DNA of 20,918 bases from RGIG5612 sp963599255 (GTDB lineage: Bacteria > Bacillota > Clostridia > Lachnospirales > Lachnospiraceae). The notes beneath the pieces are model-generated. The model was given only the letters and a program-made list of their open reading frames with translations. It made no database searches and was not told where the DNA came from. This document shows, in pieces, positions 6,692 through 14,284 of the stretch (its first letter is position 1; each line of letters begins with the position of its first letter). The translations under genes were made by a program, and so were the position numbers. The DNA lies in NCBI GenBank assembly GCA_963599255.1, contig CAVBWS010000037.1:1-20918 (forward strand). The letters run 5' to 3'.

Positions 6692-7771
6692 CTACTGGAA
6701 GTTTTCAGGTTTGTATACAAGTACCAGACCGGATCTCTGGAAGATCTGAGCGATCTCTACTAAGTCCATGCCGCTTGCATCTGCTGAAGCAAGGTTTGTC
6801 ATCCATGTAACACCGAAATCAACTGTTCCGTTGTTTACGGCTGTTGTCTCAGCGATGTCGCCGCCGCCGGATACGATCTCAACACTCTCGAAACCAACTT
6901 CTGTGTAGTATCCTTTGTCAAGTGCTACATAGTATCCCATGAACTGTGCATCCGGAAGCCATTTAAGCTGGATAGATACGTTTTTCTTCTCAATATCAAA
7001 TGTTCCGTCTGATGCCTTAGCTGTCTCATAGAAGCTTGTATCACGGATATCATCAAGTGTAAGCGCCTGGAATGCTTCATTTGCTGATGCATCATCTAAT
7101 GTGAGATACTGCTTTGCAATATCAAGGGTCTGCTGCATAGCCTCGTCATCCATATATCCGATCTCTGTAGCTTCCTCACCCTTAGTATCTGTTGTTACCA
7201 GCTTAGCAACTTCTTCTGCCATATATGCCTGGTGCTCAGCTGATACAGATGAACCATATGTATAGCAGATCTCTGCTGCCTCTTCAGGATGTTCTACTGC
7301 ATACTGCCAGCCCTTGAATGATGCATAAAGAAATGCTGCAACTGTGTTAGGGTTTTCCTCAGCAAATGTCTTAGTTGTGAAGATGTTATCCTCCATCATA
7401 GCTACACCTTCATCGTTCATATCAATGATTCCGACGCTGTCGCCATAACCATAGCCTCCGTCATAATCATTCTTAACCAGACCTAACTCGTTGTATGTCA
7501 TGGCTGATGCTAAAAGAATTGAATCATCATCGAATCCATCCATTGTGAAGTCCTGGCTCAGATATTCTGTCGGCTGTCCATATTTAGCAAGAAGAGCTAA
7601 AATCTCGTATTCATTGCCAAGTCCCCAGTTGCCGACCTGGCCTGATGATGCAGCCTTTGTAATAAGCTCTTCTGTTGTAAGCTCATCGGCACTTGCAATT
7701 CCTGCAAATGAACCAACTGTCATGGCTGCTGCCAAACTGGTGCAAAGTACTTTTTTCATTCCTCTTTTCAT
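6692..7771 (-). CDS. Circularly permuted NMT1/THI5-like ABC substrate-binding protein
   Basis: This 359-aa protein has a signal peptide (MKKVLCTSLAAAMTVGSFAG, cleavage likely after ASA at residue 28). The rest is an NMT1/THI5-type (SsuA-like) binding protein in the wrong order. Residues 46-250 (VGNWGLGNEYEILALL, SQDFTMDGF, ASAMTYNEL, GVAMMEDNIF, FLYASFKGWQYA, IGYMDDEAMQQT) are what normally form the C-terminal two thirds. Residues 264-359 (VSIQLKWLPDAQFMGYYVAL, DFGVTW, IAQIFQRSG, ending VLVYKPENFQ) are the normal mature N-terminus. The new ends fall at the inter-lobe hinge. There is no lipobox cysteine. It follows the permease gene by 40 bases with AGGAGG 9 bases before ATG, so it is surely expressed as this importer's binding protein. 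Likely ligand: a pyrimidine or related ring, by context. Confidence 0.9.
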   Translation of the reverse strand: MKRGMKKVLCTSLAAAMTVGSFAGIASADELTTEELITKAASSGQVGNWGLGNEYEILALLAKYGQPTEYLSQDFTMDGFDDDSILLASAMTYNELGLVKNDYDGGYGYGDSVGIIDMNDEGVAMMEDNIFTTKTFAEENPNTVAAFLYASFKGWQYAVEHPEEAAEICYTYGSSVSAEHQAYMAEEVAKLVTTDTKGEEATEIGYMDDEAMQQTLDIAKQYLTLDDASANEAFQALTLDDIRDTSFYETAKASDGTFDIEKKNVSIQLKWLPDAQFMGYYVALDKGYYTEVGFESVEIVSGGGDIAETTAVNNGTVDFGVTWMTNLASADASGMDLVEIAQIFQRSGLVLVYKPENFQ

Positions 7772-7811
7772 TGTTTTAATCCTCCTGGTTTTAATATATA
7801 TGTTTAGCTGA

Positions 7812-8681
7812 TCAGTGATATCTTCTCAGCACAACACTCTGTATTATCATTAATATTACGTATGCAACTATTCCTATTGCGCAGGCTGCTGCGATGTACG
7901 CCCATGCTGTCGAATACTGAGCCAGCACGATGTTCTCTCTGATCTGACGGCCGACACCTGTGATATATTCTGCGAAATATTCACTTACTATGGCTGTCAT
8001 TACGCTGGCCGGTACCGAAACCTTCAATGCTGTAAATACATACGGAAGTGAGTTAGGAAGTCTTAACTTCCACAAGGTCATGCTCTTAGGTGCTGCATAA
8101 ACCTCCATCAGATCCTCTGCATACGGCTTGATCTCCGTAAGTCCTCTGAATGCATTAAGTCCCATATCAGCGGCACATATAAGAGTTACTACTATTATCT
8201 TGGCGACCATGCTTCGAACGGATGCGTCCTTAGATACGTCCTTGGTCAGGTTATTGATAACCGGTGCCAGGGCTACAACAGGAATTGATGCAAATGCTCC
8301 TATTACGAACAATCCGCCGGATCCAAACTTAGGAAACATTGCAGCTACCACTGCAACCAGATATCCCAGTATGCTTCCTGCTATAAGGCCTATAAATGCA
8401 ACTTCTACCGTATCTAATGTATTGGCCCATATCTTATCTGCATTATCTGCTATTATGCTGACTATCTTGTCTAACAAGGGCAGTGTGAATGTGTCTGTGT
8501 TAAACCATGCATGCAGCACCTGAGTCTGCCAGAGAATGACTATTACAACACCTAATAAAATAGGAAGTATGATGGCTGAACTCTTCTGCCACTTCTTATT
8601 TTCTTTGATCCTTTTTATCAGGGATTTCTTACGACCGACCTTGTGAAGCTTGAACGCTTCCTGCATATACATTCGATCCAT
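7812..8681 (-). CDS. ABC transporter permease (second subunit)
   Basis: This 289-aa integral membrane protein has the BPD_transp_1 (SsuC/TauC-like) fold: a basic cytosolic N-terminus, a first membrane helix near residues 36-53, several further helices, and the EAA loop that docks the ATPase (EVYAAPKSMTLWKLRLPNSL, near residues 192-211). Its start codon follows the stop of the other permease with no intervening base; the ribosome site GGAGGG lies inside that upstream gene, so translation is coupled. With two unlike permeases the channel is probably a heterodimer, as in RibXY-type importers. The longer charged N-terminal extension (about 35 residues) sets it apart from its partner. Confidence 0.93.
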   Translation of the reverse strand: MDRMYMQEAFKLHKVGRKKSLIKRIKENKKWQKSSAIILPILLGVVIVILWQTQVLHAWFNTDTFTLPLLDKIVSIIADNADKIWANTLDTVEVAFIGLIAGSILGYLVAVVAAMFPKFGSGGLFVIGAFASIPVVALAPVINNLTKDVSKDASVRSMVAKIIVVTLICAADMGLNAFRGLTEIKPYAEDLMEVYAAPKSMTLWKLRLPNSLPYVFTALKVSVPASVMTAIVSEYFAEYITGVGRQIRENIVLAQYSTAWAYIAAACAIGIVAYVILMIIQSVVLRRYH

Positions 8682-9494
8682 TTAAGCCCTCCTCTTCCAT
8701 GGAGCTACTCCATCTTCAATCCAGCCTATTGCATAACTTATTATGATTCCAACAAATGCACTGAAGAATACTATCAGCCAGAATACATATATGCTCATGG
8801 CATGTTTTAATGACTGTGATAATAAGCATCCCAGACCTCCGTCTCCCTGCAGTGTATCTACAAGAATTGAGGCTGTAACTGCCATAGGTGCTGCAATCTT
8901 AAGTCCGGTAAACATATAAGGCAGGCTGGCGGGTATAAGTACCTTCTGATAAATCGTATGAGTCTTAGCTGCGTATATGTACATGAGATCGTACTTTTCC
9001 TGCTCTACTGATTTAAATCCTGCCAATGTATTAGTCGCTACCGGATAGAAACTAAGTATTGCCGCTATAACAACACGGCTTATATTGATATCGCCTGTTA
9101 TAGCCAGGACGATCGGTGCAAGTCCTAATACAGGGATCAACTGGATCAGCATCAGATACGGAAATATCAGCTTCTCAACTATTCCTGACATCTTCATCAG
9201 GAGTGCAAATATATATCCGACTGCCGCTCCTAATATGAATCCTAACAATGCCCTCAGAAGAGTCTTGCCGGCTGCATTAAGCACTGCTGCTGTTGCCGTC
9301 ATATTGGCTGTAACCGTCTTACCTGAAAATGCAGCTTCTATTATCTGATACAGATGAGGAAGGACATTCTCCGGAGTTCTCTTAACTCCCGCTACTATGA
9401 ATGCTCCTATCTCCCAGACAATTATTAATCCCACTACCCACAAAACTGTGGAGAACCATTTCTTATCCGAAATCTTACTTAATGTGCTTCTCAT
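8682..9494 (-). CDS. ABC transporter permease (first subunit)
   Basis: This 270-aa protein has about six membrane helices and an EAA-type coupling loop (MYIYAAKTHTIYQKVLIPAS, near residues 171-190), placing it in the SsuC/TauC/ThiX permease group. It imports the ligand handed over by the binding protein together with the neighbouring permease. Its ATG overlaps the TGA of the ATPase gene by one base (TGATG), a sign of coupled translation. The substrate class is inferred from the downstream catabolic genes, not from the sequence itself. Confidence 0.93.
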   Translation of the reverse strand: MRSTLSKISDKKWFSTVLWVVGLIIVWEIGAFIVAGVKRTPENVLPHLYQIIEAAFSGKTVTANMTATAAVLNAAGKTLLRALLGFILGAAVGYIFALLMKMSGIVEKLIFPYLMLIQLIPVLGLAPIVLAITGDINISRVVIAAILSFYPVATNTLAGFKSVEQEKYDLMYIYAAKTHTIYQKVLIPASLPYMFTGLKIAAPMAVTASILVDTLQGDGGLGCLLSQSLKHAMSIYVFWLIVFFSAFVGIIISYAIGWIEDGVAPWKRRA

Positions 9495-10279
9495 CAGACG
9501 CTGCCCCCTTCAAAACTTCCTCTTACCTTGGCAACTAATTCTGTAAAATGCGGGGTATCCTTAACTTCGATATCCCTAGGTCTTTCCAGGTCTATATCAA
9601 CTATTGCCGAAAGTCTTCCTGGATGAGGAGATAAGACACATACTCTGTCTGACAGGAATACGCCTTCCTGAATATTATGTGTGACAAATAATATTGTCTT
9701 GTTGGTAGCTCTCCAGATACGAAGAAGATCTTCGTGAAGTTTTTCTTTCGTAAATTCATCCAATGCCGAGAACGGCTCATCCATTAACAGGATATCCGGA
9801 TCAAGTCCGAAGGCTCTGGCTATATTAGCTCTCTGCTGCATGCCGCCTGATAACTGCTTAGGATAATGATTAGCAAAATCCTTAAGTCCGACCATCTCCA
9901 GCATCTCATCTGCTCTGTCGCTTCGTTCTCCCTTCTTGTATCCCATGATCTCCATGGGAAGTTCTACATTTTTCTTAACTGTGCGCCAGTCAAAAAGTAC
10001 CGGCTGCTGGAAAACGAATCCGAACTTTTTCTGAAGACGAACCTCTCTGGGTGTCATGCCCTGAATGTGGATATCACCTTCTGTAGGCTGCTGCAGATCT
10101 GCTACACATCGAAGGAGTGTTGTCTTGCCGCATCCGGAGGGTCCTAAGAGAGCTATAAACTCGCCTTTATATATCTCCAGGTTTACACCGGTTAAGGCCT
10201 TAACATCGTTTCCTTTATTATCCTTAAAAGTAACTCCCAAGCTTCTTGTTCTTATCTCAACTTCCCTTGTGGTGCTCAT
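9494..10279 (-). CDS. ABC transporter ATP-binding protein (SsuB/TauB-like)
   Basis: This 261-aa ATPase has Walker A GPSGCGKT (46-53), the Q-loop at FVFQQPVLFDWRTV (Q91/Q92), signature LSGGMQQR (143-150), Walker B ILLMDEP (163-169) with the D-loop SALD, and switch His201 (VTHNIQE). The DWRTV stretch after the Q-loop is typical of nitrate/sulfonate/pyrimidine-type importers. It is the first gene of the P3 transcript, about 117 bases downstream of the predicted start of transcription. The ribosome site is AGGAAGG about 10 bases before ATG 10277-10279. Its stop overlaps the next permease start. Confidence 0.95.
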   Translation of the reverse strand: MSTTREVEIRTRSLGVTFKDNKGNDVKALTGVNLEIYKGEFIALLGPSGCGKTTLLRCVADLQQPTEGDIHIQGMTPREVRLQKKFGFVFQQPVLFDWRTVKKNVELPMEIMGYKKGERSDRADEMLEMVGLKDFANHYPKQLSGGMQQRANIARAFGLDPDILLMDEPFSALDEFTKEKLHEDLLRIWRATNKTILFVTHNIQEGVFLSDRVCVLSPHPGRLSAIVDIDLERPRDIEVKDTPHFTELVAKVRGSFEGGSV

Positions 10280-10328
10280 AACCGATTTTCCTTCCTACTG
10301 CTTACTTCTTATATTTTTATTATCCTTT

Positions 10329-10390
10329 TGTTCTTATAAACAAAGAACAGCAAAGGCCTCTTGTTCTGTATCAGCGCCTTTGCTGTTCTT
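10329..10390 (-). promoter_or_regulatory. Structured 5' leader with mutually exclusive hairpins (attenuator candidate)
   Basis: Read on the minus strand, bases 10390-10376 pair perfectly with 10357-10343 (15 bp, 18-base loop), followed by the moderately U-rich TTTGTTTAT. The 3' arm can instead pair with the copy at 10335-10329 (TGTTCTT with AAGAACA, 7 bp, 7-base loop), and a third AGAACA copy lies in the big loop (10367-10362). Because the predicted P3 start is at about 10397, this structure begins the mRNA of the importer operon. It could also stop read-through from the dehydrogenase gene. No known riboswitch class was recognised. Confidence 0.6.
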
Positions 10391-10403
10391 GATGATGTTG
10401 CTT

Positions 10404-10431
10404 AGTATAGGGATTTTATTTTTTGTTTCAA
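10404..10431 (-). promoter_or_regulatory. Predicted promoter P3 of the importer/pyrimidine operon
   Basis: TTGAAA (10426-10431) is followed after 16 bases by TATACT (10404-10409), each five of six to sigma-A consensus. It lies between the dehydrogenase stop and the leader hairpin. An operator array ends 9 bases upstream of the -35. Confidence 0.7.
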
Positions 10432-10440
10432 TTAACCCAC

Positions 10441-10468
10441 GCACAAAGTGTATTGTGCTTCAGCACAT
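10441..10468 (-). promoter_or_regulatory. Operator array upstream of P3 (three TTGTGC-type half-sites)
   Basis: In promoter orientation the array reads ATGTGC-N4-GCACAA-N6-TTGTGC, then 9 bases to the -35 box. The same layout occurs before P2 at 13073-13100. The position suits an activator. The PucR-type protein encoded at 13113-14276 is the obvious candidate, by inference. Confidence 0.65.
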
Positions 10469-10476
10469 ACTTGCTG

Positions 10477-11631
10477 TTAATTCGTAATGACCTTTTTGTA
10501 TATTGCAATGCAGTCATCAACGCTTATCGGCTTTCTGGTATTGGCAGGGCTTCCTGATGCAATAGCATCCGCTGCCATCTTAGGGATTACTGCCTCAAAT
10601 GCAGCCGAATCGATTCCGTCCTCCTTAAGAGTAGGTATCTCACATACCTTAACTATATCAGACAGAGCTGCCAGGAATTTCTCTGCAGCGTCCTTCTCTG
10701 GTTCATCTGCAGTTGCCAGATTGCAGGCTATTGCCAGCTGTGCGAATCTGTCATATGCTCCGTCTAAAGCAAATCCTAAACAATCTGCCAGGAGCATTGC
10801 ATTGCTCTTACCATGAGATACATGAAACAGTGCTCCGATTGGTCTGCTCATGCCATGTACTATGGTAACGCTGGAATTATTGATGCAGACTCCCGCTTCA
10901 TATGCAGCCAGACTCATCTGCTCCCTTGCAGTTTTGTCACGACCATTTGCATATGCTACAGGCAGATATTTTAAGATACGCTTAACCGCAGATATCGCAT
11001 AAACATCCGTAAGAGGCGATGCCTTCCTGGAAGTATATGCCTCAACCGCATGAGTCAGGGCATCAAGACCTGTAGCTGCCGTTACGCTCTTAGGCATATC
11101 CATGGTATATTCGTAATTTAAGATCGCAATATCAGGGATCAGGCAGTCTCCCTTAAGGAGCATCTTAATATCTGTCTTGCTGTCTGTAATTACTGTGAAT
11201 TTCGTGGCCTCAGAACCTGTTCCGCTGGTGGTTGGAATAGCTACCAATGCCGGAAGTTCCATCTTAATGTCAACTCCCATATATGAGCTTATTGGCTCTG
11301 ATGATTTGCTCATAAGTGCAATAGCCTTAGCTGAATCAAGAGATGATCCTCCTCCGATACCAATAATAAAGCTGCTGTGACTGCTTATAAATTCCTTGAC
11401 ACCCGCATTGATCACGGTATCAGTCGGCTCGCCGGTAATTTTATCAAATACCAGATATGCGATTTCCTGCTGTTCTAACGCCTTCTTCAATTCAGCCAAC
11501 ATAGGAGACTTGGCTACATGAGGACCTGTAACGATAAATGCCCTGCTTCCGTATGTTTTAAATAATGGCGCAGCCTCAGCCAGTGCTTCCTTGCCTACAA
11601 ATACATGTTCCGGAATATTAAAATGTGCCAT
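10477..11631 (-). CDS. Iron-containing alcohol dehydrogenase, probable malonate semialdehyde reductase
   Basis: This 384-aa group III dehydrogenase shows the cofactor motif GIGGGSSLDSAKA (91-103), IPTTSGTGSEAT (132-143), and the four metal ligands D190 and H194 (GLDALTHAVEAY), H259 (IVHGMSRP) and H273 (VSHGKSNAM), as in FucO. It is 17 bases after the aminotransferase gene with AGAAAGG before ATG. Next to a beta-alanine-type aminotransferase the likely task is NAD(P)H-dependent reduction of malonate semialdehyde to 3-hydroxypropionate, an anaerobic way to dispose of the carbon and electrons. The substrate is inferred from context; the fold alone would also fit other aldehydes or alcohols. Confidence 0.9.
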   Translation of the reverse strand: MAHFNIPEHVFVGKEALAEAAPLFKTYGSRAFIVTGPHVAKSPMLAELKKALEQQEIAYLVFDKITGEPTDTVINAGVKEFISSHSSFIIGIGGGSSLDSAKAIALMSKSSEPISSYMGVDIKMELPALVAIPTTSGTGSEATKFTVITDSKTDIKMLLKGDCLIPDIAILNYEYTMDMPKSVTAATGLDALTHAVEAYTSRKASPLTDVYAISAVKRILKYLPVAYANGRDKTAREQMSLAAYEAGVCINNSSVTIVHGMSRPIGALFHVSHGKSNAMLLADCLGFALDGAYDRFAQLAIACNLATADEPEKDAAEKFLAALSDIVKVCEIPTLKEDGIDSAAFEAVIPKMAADAIASGSPANTRKPISVDDCIAIYKKVITN

Positions 11632-11648
11632 AGTATTCCTTTCTGTTA

Positions 11649-12980
11649 TCAGATCATAGTCTTATCTACGATTCCTAATACTTCATCTAATTTCTCTAAT
11701 TCTTCTTTTAACTGCTCTGCTGTAATAATAAGCGGTGGGCAGACGAATACCATATTCTCATGTGAGTATGTCATGAAATGTCTTTCCTTCAGCATACCGA
11801 TAACCTTAGGCATTGTTCCTTCAGGATCCTTACCATAAGGAACCAGCGGCTCTTTAGTTGCCTTGTCTTTTACAAGTTCAACAGCGGAGAACAAACCGAT
11901 ATGACGAACATCACCTACACACGGATGCTTCTCCTTAAATGAGTCAAGAGTATCTGCCAATACCTTACCAACTGTGTTTACATTTTCAAGAATATTAGCC
12001 TTCTTGTAATAATTTACGCATGCAACACCTGCCGCACATGCGAGAGGATGTCCGCTGTATGTAAGGCCGCAGCTTAACAGATGGTCATCGAAATAGCTTG
12101 CGATCTTAGAAGAAACTGCTACGCCGCCTAACTGTACATATCCGCAGGTAACGCCCTTGGCAAATGTAACAAGGTCAGGTACAACATCAAAATTCTCGAA
12201 TGCGAACATCTTGCCTGTCCTGCACCATCCTGCCATAACCTCATCACAGATCATTACGATGCCAAACTCATCGCAGATCTTTCTAACTCCAGGCAGGTAT
12301 CCCTTAGGTGGGATGATGATACCGTTAGAACCTGTGATGGTCTCCATAACGATGGCAGCCACATTATCAGGGCCTTCATAAATGATCTGTTCACGCAGCT
12401 TGGTCAGGTAGAACTTAGTAGCTTCCTCCTCTGATTTAAACTCGATCGGCTCTCTGTAAATATAAGGGTCAAAGAATTTAACAAATCCCGGAATACCCGG
12501 CTCAAGAGGATAACGTCTAGGCTCGCCTGTCAGGTTGCCTGCGCCAAAGGATGAACCATGATAGCTTCTGTAACGGCTGAATATTTTCTTCCTTCCTGTG
12601 TACATACGAGCTATCTTGATAGCATTTTCATTGGCATCTGCTCCTGCATTTGTGAAGAATACCTTACCAAATGTATCCGGAAGAAGATCTATTATCATCT
12701 TAGCAAGTGTTGCTCTCGGTTCACTTCCCAGTGAAGGACCTATGTAGCAATACTTATCTACCTGCGCCTTAATAGCCTCTGCAATATCTTTATTTCCATA
12801 TCCTACATTCAGGTTAACCAGCTGAGATGCCATATCGGTATAACGATTACCGTCAAAGTCATAATAGTAGATGCCTTCTGCCTTCTCTACCGGAATCGGA
12901 TTTAATGAAGCCTGCTTGCTCCATGACTGTAATACATATTTTTTCTGTGTCTCAACGATTTCTTTTCCTGTCATTCCCAT
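11649..12980 (-). CDS. Class III PLP aminotransferase, probable beta-alanine transaminase
   Basis: A fold-type I class III aminotransferase: FFTNAGADANENAIKIAR, the SYHGSSFGAGN block, ICDEVMAGWCRTG (Asp for the PLP ring nitrogen) and the PLP lysine in VTFAKGVTCGY (Lys275 counted from the start used here). I place the start at ATG 12978-12980, giving 443 aa. AAGGA lies 8 bases upstream and the protein then begins MGMTGKEIVETQKKYV, as relatives do. The longer reading from 13034 has no ribosome site and its ATG touches the -10 box of P2, so it would be almost leaderless. The probable reaction is beta-alanine plus an oxo acid to malonate semialdehyde; omega-amino acid or beta-aminoisobutyrate substrates are possible. 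Confidence 0.9.
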   Translation of the reverse strand: MGMTGKEIVETQKKYVLQSWSKQASLNPIPVEKAEGIYYYDFDGNRYTDMASQLVNLNVGYGNKDIAEAIKAQVDKYCYIGPSLGSEPRATLAKMIIDLLPDTFGKVFFTNAGADANENAIKIARMYTGRKKIFSRYRSYHGSSFGAGNLTGEPRRYPLEPGIPGFVKFFDPYIYREPIEFKSEEEATKFYLTKLREQIIYEGPDNVAAIVMETITGSNGIIIPPKGYLPGVRKICDEFGIVMICDEVMAGWCRTGKMFAFENFDVVPDLVTFAKGVTCGYVQLGGVAVSSKIASYFDDHLLSCGLTYSGHPLACAAGVACVNYYKKANILENVNTVGKVLADTLDSFKEKHPCVGDVRHIGLFSAVELVKDKATKEPLVPYGKDPEGTMPKVIGMLKERHFMTYSHENMVFVCPPLIITAEQLKEELEKLDEVLGIVDKTMI

Positions 12981-13034
12981 AACCAACATCCTTTCTGCGC
13001 AAACCCTTAGTGCGCTTTCCTTTTGATTGGCCAT

Positions 13035-13063
13035 ATTCTAGAAAAAGAAAGGGCTGTGCACAA
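13035..13063 (-). promoter_or_regulatory. Predicted promoter P2 of the aminotransferase/dehydrogenase unit
   Basis: TTGTGC (13058-13063), 17-base spacer, TAGAAT (13035-13040). The -35 box matches only in TTG, as expected for an activator-dependent promoter, and lies within the terminator stem. The operator array ends 9 bases further upstream. Confidence 0.6.
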
Positions 13064-13076
13064 TAAGTGCAAGCCC
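13041..13076 (-). terminator. Rho-independent terminator after the PucR gene
   Basis: On the minus strand GGGCTTGCAC (13076-13067) pairs with GTGCACAGCCC (13061-13051), with one bulged C and a 5-base loop, followed by TTTCTTTTTC. It ends the flavoprotein-pucR transcript. The -35 of P2 is inside the stem. Confidence 0.75.
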
Positions 13077-13100
13077 AAAACGGATTGTGCCTGAGCACAA
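13073..13100 (-). promoter_or_regulatory. Operator array upstream of P2
   Basis: In promoter orientation the array reads TTGTGC-N4-GCACAA-N6-TTGGGC. The first two half-sites form a perfect palindrome at 13085-13100. The spacing inside the array, and from the array to the -35 (9 bases), equals that at P3. Confidence 0.65.
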
Positions 13101-13112
13101 GTTGATTTTTAC

Positions 13113-14276
13113 CTACAAAATATCCTGTAGTGCAAGAGCCAAGGTCAACTCTGTCCTTGCCTGTGTGGAGGACATCTCAACGCCTAGCAGCTCTTCTATT
13201 TTATTCAGCTTGTAATTAATAGTATTGCGGTGTACGAATAGCTCATCTGCGGTATCCTTAACGCTTCCGTTATTCTTAAGATAGGTCCTGAGGGTAAGGC
13301 ACAAGTCAGCACCGTTTATGTTATCATAATCTGCCAGCGGCTTAAGGGTATGCTCATAATAATCCACCATAACTTCCCGGTCTTCTACACCCATCAGCAG
13401 TCGATATACCCCTAACTTAGTATAAAAGATCCTATCCGGCGATATGCGTCCCCTCTCCTGCAGTCTTTCGATGGATTTGGCCTGATTGTAACTCTTATAT
13501 AAACACCTTATGCTCTTAGTTAGACGTCCCACGCCCATCTTAAGTTCTTCATTTGCCAGCAGGAACTCCCCTGCCCTGGATCTGAGAGCCGTAACCTCCT
13601 CCAGCAGCTCGTCCTCTGACAGATTGGCAAATACCAATATGATCTCCAGTTCATTACAAAATATTGCAAAATGCCGGGCACTGTGACGCAGGATATTCTC
13701 AAATGTAGTACACAGTGATTCCAGCCTCTGCTCGAGATTCCCGGCAGCGCCGGAGAGCTTCATGACTGTTACACTGTACTTCCAGTTGACGCTGAAGGAA
13801 CGCTGAGACAACGGCACCACATATAATTCCTCCTGCTTAGGAAACATGATTGCATTCTTAAATGCAGCCGCCGTCTCCATGCTGCGCTGGTCTTCTCTAG
13901 TAATGGCATAACAGCAGATACGCATTATCTCAGCCAGATGTACCTTCCACGGCACCACAAACAGGGGCAGTTCCTGCTCCTCGCAGAAATCAATTGCTTC
14001 CTTAGGAATCTTCTCAATAAATGGTCCGGTGTTAATGATCACTCCTGCCACCTTCTTACGGGCAAATGCATGGAGCAGATCCATTAATTCCTCGCCGCTT
14101 CCCAGTCCTATACCTGTTGTAAATGTCAGCTGACCTCCGTCCAGAAAATCAGATGCCTCAACAGTTTCCACCATATGTACCCAGGAAACCAGATGCGTCA
14201 TTCCTGCCGCACCTGCCACCAAGGTAATATCCATATGATTTACTTTCTCTATAAGAGCTCTTAATTCAAGTGCCAT
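13113..14276 (-). CDS. PucR-family transcriptional regulator
   Basis: This 387-aa protein has the PucR N-terminal sensor domain (residues about 5-125, with HMVETVEASDFLDGGQLTFT), a GGDEF-like middle region, and the C-terminal PucR helix-turn-helix (about 325-385: LRTYLKNNGSVKDTADELFV then HRNTINYKLNKIEELLG). In Bacillus, PucR activates purine catabolism genes; relatives control other nitrogen-ring pathways. Its start lies 8 bases after the flavoprotein stop, with AGGAG overlapping the upstream stop region, so the two are co-transcribed from P1. It is well placed to control P2 and P3, which share an operator. Whether it senses a pyrimidine or a pathway product cannot be told. Confidence 0.92.
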   Translation of the reverse strand: MALELRALIEKVNHMDITLVAGAAGMTHLVSWVHMVETVEASDFLDGGQLTFTTGIGLGSGEELMDLLHAFARKKVAGVIINTGPFIEKIPKEAIDFCEEQELPLFVVPWKVHLAEIMRICCYAITREDQRSMETAAAFKNAIMFPKQEELYVVPLSQRSFSVNWKYSVTVMKLSGAAGNLEQRLESLCTTFENILRHSARHFAIFCNELEIILVFANLSEDELLEEVTALRSRAGEFLLANEELKMGVGRLTKSIRCLYKSYNQAKSIERLQERGRISPDRIFYTKLGVYRLLMGVEDREVMVDYYEHTLKPLADYDNINGADLCLTLRTYLKNNGSVKDTADELFVHRNTINYKLNKIEELLGVEMSSTQARTELTLALALQDIL

Positions 14277-14284
14277 CGTATCTC

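Noticed and set aside
6692..7771. Frameshift or two-gene explanation for the odd order in the binding protein
   Set aside because: One uninterrupted frame covers signal peptide, both blocks and linker; a frameshift cannot reorder domains.
12980..13034. Longer aminotransferase N-terminus
   Set aside because: No ribosome site, and its ATG touches the predicted -10 box; the start at 12980 is better.
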